DNA of 64,000 bases, taken from Lamprobacter modestohalophilus (GTDB taxonomy: Bacteria; Pseudomonadota; Gammaproteobacteria; Chromatiales; Chromatiaceae). Below are positions 34,252-43,387 of this stretch, piece by piece (the stretch's first letter is position 1; each line of letters starts with the position of its first letter). The stretch covers positions 1 to 64,000 of the forward strand of contig NZ_NRRY01000007.1 in the NCBI RefSeq assembly GCF_016583905.1, read 5' to 3'. The notes beneath the pieces are model-generated. The model was not told the DNA's origin. It worked only from the letters and a program-made list of their open reading frames with translations, and ran no database searches. The translations under genes were made by a program, and so were the position numbers.

Positions 34252-35505
34252 ATGCGATCACCGTTTCTCCTCCCGCTTCCGCTGATGCTCCTGCTGACAC
34301 TCGTCTTCGCACTGCTTACACTCAGCGGATGCAGCTCCAGTCCGAGCAAGAAGGCCGCTAGTTCGGGCGCCAGGATCTTCCCTGACCTGAAGCTGAGCAG
34401 TCCTCAGGCAACCTCATTTGCCGGTGTGCGCCAGGCCTCGTTCAGCGCCATCGATGATGCTGGGGCTGCTGATGACGCTGGAGCGGCGAGCCGACCTGCT
34501 GGGAGCAGCGTTGCTCGCGGTGACTTTGCCGGACGTGCCGATGTCGATCGGTTCGTCGCGCGCATGGAGTCCAAAGGATTGGATCGCGCCCAGGTGGTGC
34601 GCACCCTCGAGCGCGCAGAGCATGATCCCTGGATCATCCAATACATGGAGAAACAGTGGCGCCCAGCCTCGGGGCCAACCGGGGCCTGGACGCGCTATCG
34701 CAGCCGTCACATCACGCCGGCGATGCTCGACAAGGGCAGTGCCTTTTGGACGCGGTATGCCAGGACGCTAGATCAGGCCTCGCGCAAGTATGGCGTGCCG
34801 CCTGAATACATCGTTGCCATCATCGGTATCGAGACGCGCTGGGGTGGCTTTATGGGCACGCATCGCATCATCGATGCCCTAGCAACCCTGGCCTTCGACT
34901 ATCCGCGCCGTGCCGATTACTTCCAGGACGAGCTGGCCCAGTATCTGCTGATGGCCGAGGATCAGGGGTTCGATCCATTACAGCCGGAGGGGTCCTTTGC
35001 GGGTGCGATGGGCCTGGGGCAGTTCATGCCCTCGAGCTGGCATAACTATGCGGTCGATTTCGATGGCGATGGCCGGCGCGATCTCTGGGACCCGGAAGAC
35101 GCGATCGGCAGCGTTGCGCGCTACTTCAATGCCCATGGTTGGCAGCCAGGCGCGGCTGTCGTCGCGCGGGCGAGCGGTGGTGCCGGGCTGCCCTGGTCGA
35201 CCGATACCGGTTTCAAGACCAACTACTCGGTGGCGAATCTCAAGGCGAAGGGCATTCAGCCCGCGGTGGCGCTTCCAGACCAACGCCAGGTGAGTCTGTT
35301 GCGCTTGGATGCCGCTGGTGGCCTTGAATACTGGGTCGGCTTCGAGAATTTCTACGTCATTACCCGCTACAACAACAGCACCTATTATGCGATGACGGTG
35401 CATCAACTGGCGCAGGCGCTGCGCTCGCGGCGCGGCCTCAAACAGCCGACCTTGCGCATGACCGATCAGCCTGGCTCGGGCGCCTCCGCTGCTCCCGCCG
35501 GCTGA
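34252..35505 (+). CDS. mltB: membrane-bound lytic murein transglycosylase B
   Basis: The 417-residue lipoprotein starts at 34252, where the signal sequence begins (RSPFLLPLPLMLLLTLVFAL) and ends in the lipobox LSGC. The SLT_2/MltB domain follows: GVPPEYIVAIIGIETRWGG with catalytic Glu194, AGAMGLGQFMPSSWHNYAVD, and DFDGDGRRDLWDPEDAIGSV, a Ca-binding-like loop. It cleaves the glycan strands of peptidoglycan to 1,6-anhydro products at the outer membrane. A low-complexity Ala/Ser/Asp-rich linker separates lipobox and domain. It lies 16 bp after ridA and 21 bp before recG, so the three may form one transcript. Confidence 0.92.
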   Translation: MRSPFLLPLPLMLLLTLVFALLTLSGCSSSPSKKAASSGARIFPDLKLSSPQATSFAGVRQASFSAIDDAGAADDAGAASRPAGSSVARGDFAGRADVDRFVARMESKGLDRAQVVRTLERAEHDPWIIQYMEKQWRPASGPTGAWTRYRSRHITPAMLDKGSAFWTRYARTLDQASRKYGVPPEYIVAIIGIETRWGGFMGTHRIIDALATLAFDYPRRADYFQDELAQYLLMAEDQGFDPLQPEGSFAGAMGLGQFMPSSWHNYAVDFDGDGRRDLWDPEDAIGSVARYFNAHGWQPGAAVVARASGGAGLPWSTDTGFKTNYSVANLKAKGIQPAVALPDQRQVSLLRLDAAGGLEYWVGFENFYVITRYNNSTYYAMTVHQLAQALRSRRGLKQPTLRMTDQPGSGASAAPAG

Positions 35506-35526
35506 CGGGCGAGGCCCAATCCGCTC

Positions 35527-37827
35527 TTGGATCAGATCCCGGTTGAGCAGCTCAAGGGCGTCGGCCCGCGCATCTCCGAGCGGCTGCAGCGGCTCGGCAT
35601 CCTGACGCTGCAGGATCTGCTCTTCCATCTGCCGCTGCGCTATCAGGACCGCACTCGGCTGCGGCCGCTGGCTGACTTAGTCATCCATGAGGAGGTATTG
35701 GTCGAAGGGGAGGTCGTCGATGCCCAGATCGCTCAGGGCCGGCGGCGCTCGCTGAAGATCCGCATCGAAGATGGCGGCGGCGCGCTGTTGCTGCGGTTTT
35801 TCTACTTCACCCGCGCTCAGGTCGAAGCGATGCGTCCGGGTCGGCGGCTGCGTTGTTTCGGTGAGGTCCGCCAAGGGCCACAGATGTTGGAGATGGTGCA
35901 TCCGGAGCTGCAGTCGCTGGAGCAGCCGGCTGGTCAACCAGATGGCTCGGTGACTGGTCCGGAATCGGGCTCGGCGAGCGGTTCAGCCATTGACCCGACG
36001 ACTGGCATTGAAGCTGCTCTGAAGCTTGACCAAGCGACTGGCTCAGCGACTGCCCGAGAGGTTGTACCGGCGGCTGTGCCGGCGGCTGATCCAGCTCCTG
36101 GCGTGGAAGCCAGCTCGACGGCTGGCCAAGAGGTTACTGCGCCAGCCAATCCGGAGCCGGCTGGCCGACTGACCCCGATCTATCCGGCCACCGAGGGTCT
36201 GCAGCAGACCAGTCTGCGCGCACTCACTGATCAGGCCCTAGATCGCCTGCAGCGCGATCCTGCTGCGCTCAAGGATTGGATTCCCGCTTGCCTGACGGCG
36301 CCACTCCATCTACCCGCGCTTGCCGACGCCTTGCTCCTGCTCCATCGACCGCCCGCTGATGCCGGCGCTGAGCTCACGAGCGCGCTGCTCGAGCGTAGCC
36401 ATCCCGCCTTCCAACGCCTGGCCTTCGATGAGATGTTGGCGCATCAGCTGGCCTTGCGTCGGCTGCGCCGGGCGCGCAGTGCGCAACGTGCTCCGGTGTT
36501 GCAGGGCGACCGCTCACTGCGCGAGCGGCTGCGGGCGCAGCTGCCCTTCCAGCTCACGGGCGCTCAGCAGCGCGTGTTGGATGAGATCGCCGCGGATCTG
36601 GAGCAGCCGCGGCCGATGATGCGGCTGCTGCTCGGCGATGTCGGCTCCGGCAAGACGGTGGTCGCGGCGATGGCCGCGCTGCAGGTGCTCGAGGCCGGAC
36701 ATCAGGTCGCGCTGATGGCGCCGACTGAGCTGCTTTCCGAGCAGCATTTGCAGAGTCTGCAGCAGTGGCTGGAGCCGCTGCAGATCGAGCTGGCTTGGCT
36801 CTCCGGGCGGCACTCGGGCAGTGAGCGCGCGCTGATTCTGGAGCGTATCGCCGATGGCCAGGCGCGGGTGGTGGTTGGCACCCATGCACTGTTTCAGGCC
36901 GAGGTGCGCTTTGCTGAGCTTGGGCTGGTGATCATCGATGAGCAGCACCGCTTTGGGGTGCATCAGCGCCTGAGCCTGCGCGAGAAGGGCGAGCGTGATG
37001 GCGCGATTCCGCACCAACTGATCATGACCGCAACCCCGATCCCGCGCTCGCTCGCGATGTCGGTCTATGGCGACCTGGACCTGTCTGAGATCGATGAGCT
37101 TCCTCCGGGGCGCAAACCGATCAAGACGGTTGCGCTACCAGACAGCCGGCGGGATGAGGTCATCGAGCGCGTCCAGGTGGGCTGTCGAGACGGGCGCCAG
37201 GCGTATTGGGTCTGTACGCTGGTCGAGGAGTCCGATGCGCTGCAGGCACAGGCCGCCGAGGATGCCGCGACCGATCTGCGCGAGCGGTTGCCGGGTCTGC
37301 GCATTGGCCTGGTGCATGGGCGCATCAAGGCACAGGAGCGGGCGCCGGTGATGGCGGCGTTCAAGGCCGGTGAGCTGGATCTGCTGGTGGCGACGACGGT
37401 GATCGAGGTCGGCGTGGATGTGCCCAACGCCAGCCTGATGATCATCGAGAACCCGGAGCGGCTCGGATTGGCGCAGTTGCATCAGCTGCGCGGTCGCGTT
37501 GGGCGCGGCAGCATCGATAGCGTTTGCTTGCTGATGTACCACCCGCCGTTGACGCGCGCGGCGCGCGAGCGGCTCGATATCCTGCGCCGCGAGGCGAGTG
37601 GCTTTCGCATCGCTGAGGCCGATCTGCGCATGCGCGGTGCCGGTGAGGTGTTGGGAACCCGCCAAGCCGGTGCCATACAGTTCCGGCTGGCCGACCCGAT
37701 GCGAGATACCGCGCTCGCCCTCGCAGCACGGCATGCGGCCGATCGGCTGCTCAGGGACTGGCCTGAGCATGTCGAGCCACTGATTCGGCGCTGGCTCGGC
37801 AGTCGTGACGACTATGGCTATGTCTGA
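35527..37827 (+). CDS. recG: ATP-dependent DNA helicase RecG with an insertion in the wedge domain
   Basis: The protein has 766 residues against ~690 in E. coli. The start is a TTG (35527), as no ATG lies near and the sequence begins directly with DQIPVEQLKGVGPRI. The wedge (OB) domain, Walker A GDVGSGKT, DEQHR box (IIDEQHRFGV), TATPIPR, and the RG motifs of the C-terminus (VIEVGVDVPNASLM, QLRGRVGRG) are all present. RecG remodels stalled replication forks. Residues ~131-212 (35917-36163) are an insertion of Ala, Pro, Ser, Thr and Gly between LEMVHPELQS and RLTPIYPATEGL, inside the wedge, which normally sits against the DNA junction. Confidence 0.95.
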   Translation: MDQIPVEQLKGVGPRISERLQRLGILTLQDLLFHLPLRYQDRTRLRPLADLVIHEEVLVEGEVVDAQIAQGRRRSLKIRIEDGGGALLLRFFYFTRAQVEAMRPGRRLRCFGEVRQGPQMLEMVHPELQSLEQPAGQPDGSVTGPESGSASGSAIDPTTGIEAALKLDQATGSATAREVVPAAVPAADPAPGVEASSTAGQEVTAPANPEPAGRLTPIYPATEGLQQTSLRALTDQALDRLQRDPAALKDWIPACLTAPLHLPALADALLLLHRPPADAGAELTSALLERSHPAFQRLAFDEMLAHQLALRRLRRARSAQRAPVLQGDRSLRERLRAQLPFQLTGAQQRVLDEIAADLEQPRPMMRLLLGDVGSGKTVVAAMAALQVLEAGHQVALMAPTELLSEQHLQSLQQWLEPLQIELAWLSGRHSGSERALILERIADGQARVVVGTHALFQAEVRFAELGLVIIDEQHRFGVHQRLSLREKGERDGAIPHQLIMTATPIPRSLAMSVYGDLDLSEIDELPPGRKPIKTVALPDSRRDEVIERVQVGCRDGRQAYWVCTLVEESDALQAQAAEDAATDLRERLPGLRIGLVHGRIKAQERAPVMAAFKAGELDLLVATTVIEVGVDVPNASLMIIENPERLGLAQLHQLRGRVGRGSIDSVCLLMYHPPLTRAARERLDILRREASGFRIAEADLRMRGAGEVLGTRQAGAIQFRLADPMRDTALALAARHAADRLLRDWPEHVEPLIRRWLGSRDDYGYV

Positions 37828-38007
37828 GCGGAGCCATCGCCAACCGGAGCCGCATCTCCAGCCTTCGTGGTCGTGGGTGCTATGCGATAATCGCCGGCCC
37901 GAGACGTCCGCGCCTTTTGTATCTGGCGCGCGTCTCGTTCGTCCATCACCGGTCATCGGCCTAGATAGGCTGTAGCCTGCACTTGTCAGAGACCATCGAA
38001 TCATCGA

Positions 38008-38976
38008 ATGAGCGTTCGCGAGACCAAGATCAGCAAGCCGGGTGAGCTGCCGGTAGCGGTAGCGGCGGCGTCGACATCGAACCCGAGCCCAGGCTCGGCA
38101 TCGGCCCCTGACTGGCGCATCCGGCTCGATGCCTACGTCCGCTTGATCCGACTCAACAAACCGATCGGCATCTTCCTCTTGATGTGGCCCGCGCTCTGGG
38201 CGCTCTGGCTTGCCGGTGAGGGCCATCCGCCCTGGCAGGTGGCCATCATCTTCGTGCTCGGCGTGGTGCTGATGCGCTCCGCCGGCTGTGCAATCAACGA
38301 TTTCGCCGACCGAGACCTGGATGGCCATGTCGCCCGCACCAACGCGCGACCGCTGGCTCAGGGTCTGATCAGCCCCGCTGAGGCCGTCGCGGTGTTCCTG
38401 CTGCTAAGTCTCGCCTCCTTTGGTCTGGTGCTGTTCCTGAATTGGCAGACCATCGCGATGTCGGTGGTGGCGGTGACGCTGGCGATGATCTATCCGTTCA
38501 TGAAGCGCTTCACCCATGTACCACAGCTGTTCCTGGGGGCTGCCTTCGGCTGGGCGGTGCCGATGGCCTTTACCGCCATCCAGGAGACCATCCCGCTCTA
38601 TGCCTGGGTGCTGTTCGTCGCCACCGTGATCTGGGCGCTGATCTATGACACCGAATATGCAATGGTCGACCGTGAGGACGATCTGAAGATCGGCATCAAG
38701 TCGAGCGCGATCCTCTTCGGCCGTTGGGATCGGTTGATCGTTGGTCTGCTGCAACTGCTGATGCTGCTGATCCTGGTTTGGGTGGGGCTGCAAGCGGGTC
38801 GTGGCATGGCCTTTTTCATCGGCCTTGCAGTGGCCGCAAGCCTCTCCATCTACCAGCAATGGCTGATCCGCGTGCGCGAGCCCAAGCCCTGTTTCGAGGC
38901 CTTTCTGAATAACAACTACTTTGGCATGGCCGTCTTTGTTGGTCTGGTGGTCGACTACCTTCTGAAACCAGCCTAA
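38008..38976 (+). CDS. ubiA: 4-hydroxybenzoate polyprenyltransferase
   Basis: The 322-residue membrane enzyme attaches the polyprenyl tail to 4-hydroxybenzoate in ubiquinone synthesis. About eight to nine hydrophobic helices are visible. The two Asp-rich motifs are INDFADRDLDGHVARTNAR (first, binds the diphosphate via Mg) and YAMVDREDDLKIGIKSSAI (second). A ~35-residue Ala/Ser/Pro-rich N-terminal extension precedes the first helix (YVRLIRLNKPIGIFLLMWP). In many relatives ubiC lies next to ubiA; here the 180 bp upstream hold no gene. Confidence 0.95.
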   Translation: MSVRETKISKPGELPVAVAAASTSNPSPGSASAPDWRIRLDAYVRLIRLNKPIGIFLLMWPALWALWLAGEGHPPWQVAIIFVLGVVLMRSAGCAINDFADRDLDGHVARTNARPLAQGLISPAEAVAVFLLLSLASFGLVLFLNWQTIAMSVVAVTLAMIYPFMKRFTHVPQLFLGAAFGWAVPMAFTAIQETIPLYAWVLFVATVIWALIYDTEYAMVDREDDLKIGIKSSAILFGRWDRLIVGLLQLLMLLILVWVGLQAGRGMAFFIGLAVAASLSIYQQWLIRVREPKPCFEAFLNNNYFGMAVFVGLVVDYLLKPA

Positions 38977-39205
38977 TTCAAGGGTCCATCCACGTTTAGA
39001 GCCGCGCCCAGAGAGCAGACTAGAACCGCGGATTCAGCGGATAAGCGCTTGGATTTCAAGCGGCTCCGGCCAATACCTGCCTCATCTGATTGATGGCCTT
39101 GCGCTCCTCGCCAAACGACTATCTTGGAATGGCTAAATCTGGCTCGATCTGTGCCAGCGGCTGCGTTATACATTGAAAACGACTGAAATCATCTGGAGGA
39201 GCATC

Positions 39206-39883
39206 ATGTCTGCGCGATCTATCATCCAGCAGCGCCCGTCTCAGTCGGGCCTGCTCATAGCGCTGTTGTCTGCGTTTGTGCTGCTTAGCCTGTTGAGCGG
39301 CTCTGCGCTGGCGGCGGCGAGCTTTGACGAGGGCATTGAATACAAGCGGGTTGCCGAGCCGCAGCGCTTGGAGCCTGGTGATGATGTCGAGGTGCTAGAG
39401 CTGTTCTGGTATGGCTGTCCGCACTGTTATCAGCTCGAGCCAGCCATTGAGCGTTGGCTCGAGAACAAGCCGGACGGCGTCAGCTTTCGGCGTCTGCCGG
39501 CCGCTGCCTCGAGCCGCTGGATTCCACATGCCAAGGCCTACTTCGCCGCCGAACAGCTCGGTGAGCTGGAGAAGCTGCATGAGCCGCTGTTCAAGGCATT
39601 GCACGAGCAACGGCGGAGGATCTTTACCGATGAGGAACTGTTCGCCTTTGCCGCTGAGCAGGGCATTGACGAGCAGGCCTTTCGCGATGCCTATCAGTCG
39701 TTTCCGGTCGACATGAGGGTCCGTCAGTCGGCTGATCTGGCGCGTCGTTATCAGCTCTCTGGTGTGCCTGCGATCGTCGTCAACGGAACCTATATCACTG
39801 GCGTGACCGAAGCCGGTGGGCGCGATCAGCTGTTCGAGCTCGTCGACGTCCTGGTCGCGAAAGAGCAGGCCGCAAGCGATTGA
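39206..39883 (+). CDS. dsbA: thiol:disulfide interchange protein DsbA
   Basis: The protein has 225 residues; ATG 39206 is preceded by GGAGGAG. A signal peptide (LLIALLSAFVLLSLLSGSAL) is cut around ALA-AASF. The mature thioredoxin fold shows the active site FWYGCPHCYQLEP with CPHC at 71-74, a helical insertion, and the cis-Pro loop LSGVPAIVVNGTY. DsbA oxidises cysteine pairs of exported proteins in the periplasm. CPHC is the usual DsbA dipeptide. DsbB is not in the window. The gene stands alone. Confidence 0.95.
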   Translation: MSARSIIQQRPSQSGLLIALLSAFVLLSLLSGSALAAASFDEGIEYKRVAEPQRLEPGDDVEVLELFWYGCPHCYQLEPAIERWLENKPDGVSFRRLPAAASSRWIPHAKAYFAAEQLGELEKLHEPLFKALHEQRRRIFTDEELFAFAAEQGIDEQAFRDAYQSFPVDMRVRQSADLARRYQLSGVPAIVVNGTYITGVTEAGGRDQLFELVDVLVAKEQAASD

Positions 39884-39895
39884 GGTATCAACGTT

Positions 39896-40060
39896 TAAGG
39901 CGATTGCCGGAAAAGCTCGTACCGAATTGCGCAGGATTTTCGTTTGCCTTCGAGGAGCGTCGCCGGGAGCATAGCCGGGCTATGTGACCGGCGGCGCGAC
40001 GAAGAAGGCGAGCGAAAAGACCAGCAAGGCGGTATGAGCTTTGACAGAAATCGCCTAAGG
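39896..40060. repeat. ~165 bp imperfect palindromic element (MITE-like hairpin)
   Basis: The left arm (about 39896-39977) matches the reverse complement of the right arm (about 39978-40060) over most of its length: ends TTAAGGCGATT / AATCGCCTAAGG, inner blocks AAAGCTCGTACCG / CGGTATGAGCTTT and TTTTCGTTTGCCTTCG / CGAGCGAAAAG, centre CATAGCCGGGCTATG. It lies between dsbA and a convergent membrane protein gene. It could be a non-autonomous mobile element or a large intergenic hairpin. Confidence 0.8.
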
Positions 40061-40133
40061 CGCCGTCGGTGAGCGATTGGCGCTGTGTTAGCTAGGCTAG
40101 ATGTAGACTAGACTAGACTAGGCTAGATCGATC

Positions 40134-40670
40134 TCAAACGGCGGCGTTTTCAGCTGCCGGCTGAGCGATCGGTGTCGCATCCGGATTCGGAAAGCGCTCG
40201 ACCACCCAAGCGGGTAGCTTCGCCTGGCTGGCGTTGTAGAGAGCATCGGACTCGACGATGATTAGCACCAAGACCGTGACCATCACTGGCAGGATGCCGA
40301 TACCAGCAACGAGCGCGATGGCGGCTTCCTTCATCATCCCGCCATAGACGTGACCAGCCCAGCCGAGGAGCATGGCGACCATCAGCAGTGACAGCATGCC
40401 GATGAAGATTCGGCTGCGGCGCGCGCAGACCTGCCAATGGCACATCACATACCAGGGGTCTCGGCCGATTGAGCGGTGCGCGCGCCAGAGCGTATAGGTG
40501 AGGATCGAGAAGGAGATCGCCGGGATGATCGCCATTACCCAGGGAAAGCTGCCGGCAATGCCGCCGGCTGCGACGGCCATTAGGATGTGGTTACCGATGA
40601 GATTGGTGAGGAAGATCTCGTGCGGGATGTTGGCCTGCTTGATCTCGCGGTCGCTGACTTCAAAGCGCAT
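40134..40670 (-). CDS. hypothetical membrane protein with four predicted helices
   Basis: The protein has 178 residues. Four hydrophobic segments are visible: LIGNHILMAVAAGGIAGSFP, VMAIIPAISFSILTYTL, IFIGMLSLLMVAMLLGWAG and VAGIGILPVMVTVLVLIIV. A Cys-containing cytoplasmic loop (YVMCHWQVCARRSRIF) joins helices 2 and 3, and a soluble C-tail follows (ESDALYNASQAKLPAWVVER). I do not recognise the family. The His of SDREIKQANIPHEIFLTN and of GNHI might bind metal or haem, but nothing proves it. It is convergent with dsbA. Confidence 0.7.
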   Translation of the reverse strand: MRFEVSDREIKQANIPHEIFLTNLIGNHILMAVAAGGIAGSFPWVMAIIPAISFSILTYTLWRAHRSIGRDPWYVMCHWQVCARRSRIFIGMLSLLMVAMLLGWAGHVYGGMMKEAAIALVAGIGILPVMVTVLVLIIVESDALYNASQAKLPAWVVERFPNPDATPIAQPAAENAAV

Positions 40671-40790
40671 AGGGGGCTCGACGGACTCGGGGCAATCGCC
40701 AGATCATAGAAGGCTCAGCGAACGCTGTCACGCTGCGCAAGCAACCTGATGATCCGCGATCCAGATAGCGCCTGCCTGCCTGTCTGTTCG

Positions 40791-41201
40791 CTAGAGATAG
40801 CGCCGCCAATGCTCGGGTCGCGGGTCGCGGCAACCGTGCTCCAGGTTTTCCCAGCGCTTCGCGAACACGCGCTTGGTCGAGTTGCTGTCGCCGCGAGCGC
40901 AGCCGTGGTTCTCGCGATAAGTGCCTTCGGTGTAGTAGTAGAGCGAGCGCCTGAGCTTGAAGATCAGGGCGCCATCGAGATGCAGGCCGAGCTCAGCGAG
41001 GGCGTCGTTGATCTCTTCGAGACAGGTCCGTTGCAGATCGTAGGTCAGGTCCAAGACGATCGGCGACAGCGGCTCGGCACGTAGCACGCCATCGACATCC
41101 GCTAAAAAGCTCGCCGCGGTGCTGGCGTCGTTCCGCTCCGGGTGCAGATCACGAAAATGGATCTGACGTTGTTTGATGCGATCGGGGTCGGGTGTTTCCA
41201 T
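40791..41201 (-). CDS. hypothetical protein
   Basis: The protein has 136 residues from ATG 41201; the frame is open upstream to 41294, inside the end of prmC, and that alternative cannot be excluded. It has no signal peptide. Blocks seen are IKQRQIHFRDLHPERNDAST, PLSPIVLDLTYDLQRTCLEE, LGLHLDGALIFKLRRSLYYY and TKRVFAKRWENLEHGCRDPR. It is a mixed alpha/beta protein of a family I cannot name, and may be part of the hemA-prfA-prmC transcript as its last gene. Confidence 0.6.
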   Translation of the reverse strand: METPDPDRIKQRQIHFRDLHPERNDASTAASFLADVDGVLRAEPLSPIVLDLTYDLQRTCLEEINDALAELGLHLDGALIFKLRRSLYYYTEGTYRENHGCARGDSNSTKRVFAKRWENLEHGCRDPRPEHWRRYL

Positions 41202-41233
41202 AGGGGAAGTATGCTTAATCCAGGGGTCGGTGA

Positions 41234-42136
41234 TCAAGGTCTGGGTGAGCGAGATGTCGGTGATCGAGATGTCCGTGCAGTCCGGCTGTCGCATCCGCAG
41301 GTCACGCGTTCCTGACCCGCAAGATCATGCAGGGTTTCAATGGCCGCGAATCCCTGTGTCTTCATTAGCCCTCGGAGGCTCGGACCTTGGTCCCAGCCGT
41401 GTTCGATGGCGAGCAGGCCGCCGGGCCTGAGACAGCGCGATGCATCGGTGATGATGGTGCGAATGGCGTTCAGACCATCGTCGCCTGAGATCAGTGCGGC
41501 AATCGGCTCGAAGCGGACGTCTCCTTCGACGAGGTGCGGATCATCGGGACGCACATAGGGTGGGTTGCTGAGGATGGCATCGATCGACGCTGCGCCCAAT
41601 GTGCTCGACCAGTCGCCACGGATCAGCTTGAGATTGTCGAGCTGAAGCTCAGCGGCATTGAAGGCGGCAACGGCGAGGGCAGCGGCGTCACGCTCGATGC
41701 CGAGCAAGGTCCAGTGCGGACGCGCACGAGCCAGTGCGGCGGCGATCGCGCCGCTGCCGGTGCCGAGGTCGGCGATCTGTAACGCGGCCGATGCCGGCAG
41801 TCGCTCAAGCGCTTGCTCGACCAGGATCTCGGTCTCCGGGCGCGGGATCAGCGTTGCCGGGCTGACGCGCAGCTCGAGGCTCCAGAATTCACGCCGTCCG
41901 AGTAGGTACGCGATCGGCTCGCCGGCGAGGCGTCGTGCGATCCAGTGCTCGAATTGCTGTTGCTGGGCTGGGCTTACACAAGTCTCTGGCCAGGCGATCA
42001 ACTGGGTGCGCTCGAGCCCTGCGGCTGCACCCAGTAGCAGATCGGCCTCGAGTGCCGCGCTGGTGTGGCCGGCGGCGGCCAGGCGCGTGCTGGCAGAACG
42101 GCGCAGCTCGGCGATGCAGGCGAGCGGTGCACTCAT
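41234..42136 (-). CDS. prmC: peptide chain release factor N5-glutamine methyltransferase
   Basis: The 300-residue enzyme methylates the Gln of the GGQ motif in release factors 1 and 2. The N-terminal helical domain is followed by the Rossmann-type methyltransferase core: VSPATLIPRPETEILVE, motif I IADLGTGSGAIAAAL (121-135), and the catalytic SNPPYVRPDDP (190-200). A C-terminal tail after RVTCGCDSRT is longer than usual by ~20 residues. It follows prfA, its substrate's gene, as in many bacteria, with a 171 bp gap that carries a REP-like palindrome. Confidence 0.93.
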   Translation of the reverse strand: MSAPLACIAELRRSASTRLAAAGHTSAALEADLLLGAAAGLERTQLIAWPETCVSPAQQQQFEHWIARRLAGEPIAYLLGRREFWSLELRVSPATLIPRPETEILVEQALERLPASAALQIADLGTGSGAIAAALARARPHWTLLGIERDAAALAVAAFNAAELQLDNLKLIRGDWSSTLGAASIDAILSNPPYVRPDDPHLVEGDVRFEPIAALISGDDGLNAIRTIITDASRCLRPGGLLAIEHGWDQGPSLRGLMKTQGFAAIETLHDLAGQERVTCGCDSRTARTSRSPTSRSPRP

Positions 42137-42254
42137 CCCGGCGAATCCTCTTGATGTCGAGCAGGTCAGTCGTCGTCAAGGCGGTTTCCGGCAATCGCCT
42201 CAGTCGCTGTCTATGGGTGACGTCCTGGTTGTCGCCAGACAGCGGCGTTCGCGT

Positions 42255-42297
42255 CACCACCCCGGACGCTGAAGCGCTTGTTTCAGGGTATGCGGTG
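42255..42297. repeat. REP-like palindrome, copy 1
   Basis: The ~40 bp unit CACCCCG..CGCTGAAGCG-CTTG-TTTCAGGGTA sits between prmC and prfA. It contains an inverted repeat (CTGAAGC / GTTTCAG) flanked by ACCC / GGGT. A related copy is at 48645-48686. Confidence 0.65.
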
Positions 42298-42307
42298 CGC
42301 GACCCGT

Positions 42308-43387
42308 TCAGTCCGTGGTCAGCTCGGCGAGCAGATCGGCCTGGTGCTCGCGCTGCAGCGGCTCGACGACTTGGTCTAAGTTCCCCATCATCACCTCGTC
42401 GAGCTTATACAGCGTCAGGTTGATGCGGTGATCGGTGAGCCGGTTCTGCGGGAAATTGTAGGTGCGGATGCGCTCGGAGCGATCGCCGCTGCCGACCTGT
42501 AGCCGTCGCGAGGCGCTTTGTTCAGCAGCTTGCTCTTCCCGCGCGGCAGAGAGCAGCTTGGCCTGCAGCAAGGCCAGTGCCTTGGCGCGGTTCTTGTGCT
42601 GTGAGCGTTCGTCTTGGCATTCAACGACGATGCCGCTTGGCAGGTGGGTCAGGCGCACCGCGGAATCGGTCTTGTTCACATGCTGCCCACCAGCGCCAGA
42701 GGCGCGATAGGTGTCGACGCGCAGATCGTTGGCGTCGACGCTGATCTCGTCGACCGAGTCGACCTCGGGGAGGATCGCCACGGTACAGGCCGAGGTGTGG
42801 ATGCGGCCCTGGGATTCGGTCTCGGGCACACGCTGTACGCGATGCGCGCCGGACTCGAATTTGAGCCGTGAATAGACCCCGCTGCCGCTGATGCGCACGG
42901 CGACCTCTTTGTAGCCGCCCATCTCGCCGTCGCTGGCGCTGATGATCTCGTGGCGCCAGCCGAGCAGTTCTCCATAGCGCAGATACATGCGCAGCAGGTC
43001 GCCGGCGAACAGCGCCGCCTCGGCGCCGCCGGTGCCGGCGCGGATCTCGAGATAGATGTTGCGATGGTCGTTTGGGTCGGGTGGGATCAGGAGCCGATTG
43101 AGTTCGGGCTCGAGCTGCTCGCGCCGCTGCTCGGCCGCGTCCAGTTCCTCGCGCGCCAGTTCGGCCATCTCCTTGTCGCTGAGCATCTCACGCGCGGAGT
43201 CGATCTCGGCCTCGAGGTCGAGATAGCGCTGCCAGCAGCCGATGACCGGCTCCAGCTGTGAGTATTCTCGGCCGAGATCACGAAATCGGTTTTGATCCGA
43301 TTGCACCTCGGGCTCGGCCAACAGGGCAGTGATCTCAGAAAAGCGTTCGGCGAGCCGATCGAGCTTGCCCCGAATGGATGGATTCAT
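42308..43387 (-). CDS. prfA: peptide chain release factor 1
   Basis: The 359-residue factor reads stop codons UAA and UAG and triggers release of the finished protein. The tripeptide anticodon PxT is seen as PET (188-190) in [15 protein letters not shown], which identifies RF1 rather than RF2. The catalytic GGQ lies at 233-235 in [16 protein letters not shown]. The helical N-terminal domain and the [20 protein letters not shown] block are complete. Its ATG overlaps the hemA stop by one base (TGATG), so translation of the two is coupled. Confidence 0.97.
   Translation of the reverse strand: MNPSIRGKLDRLAERFSEITALLAEPEVQSDQNRFRDLGREYSQLEPVIGCWQRYLDLEAEIDSAREMLSDKEMAELAREELDAAEQRREQLEPELNRLLIPPDPNDHRNIYLEIRAGTGGAEAALFAGDLLRMYLRYGELLGWRHEIISASDGEMGGYKEVAVRISGSGVYSRLKFESGAHRVQRVPETESQGRIHTSACTVAILPEVDSVDEISVDANDLRVDTYRASGAGGQHVNKTDSAVRLTHLPSGIVVECQDERSQHKNRAKALALLQAKLLSAAREEQAAEQSASRRLQVGSGDRSERIRTYNFPQNRLTDHRINLTLYKLDEVMMGNLDQVVEPLQREHQADLLAELTTD

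Noticed and set aside
37135-38328. Open frame of 397 codons on the minus strand over recG and ubiA
   Set aside because: Antisense to two well-supported genes; its sequence has no family signature.
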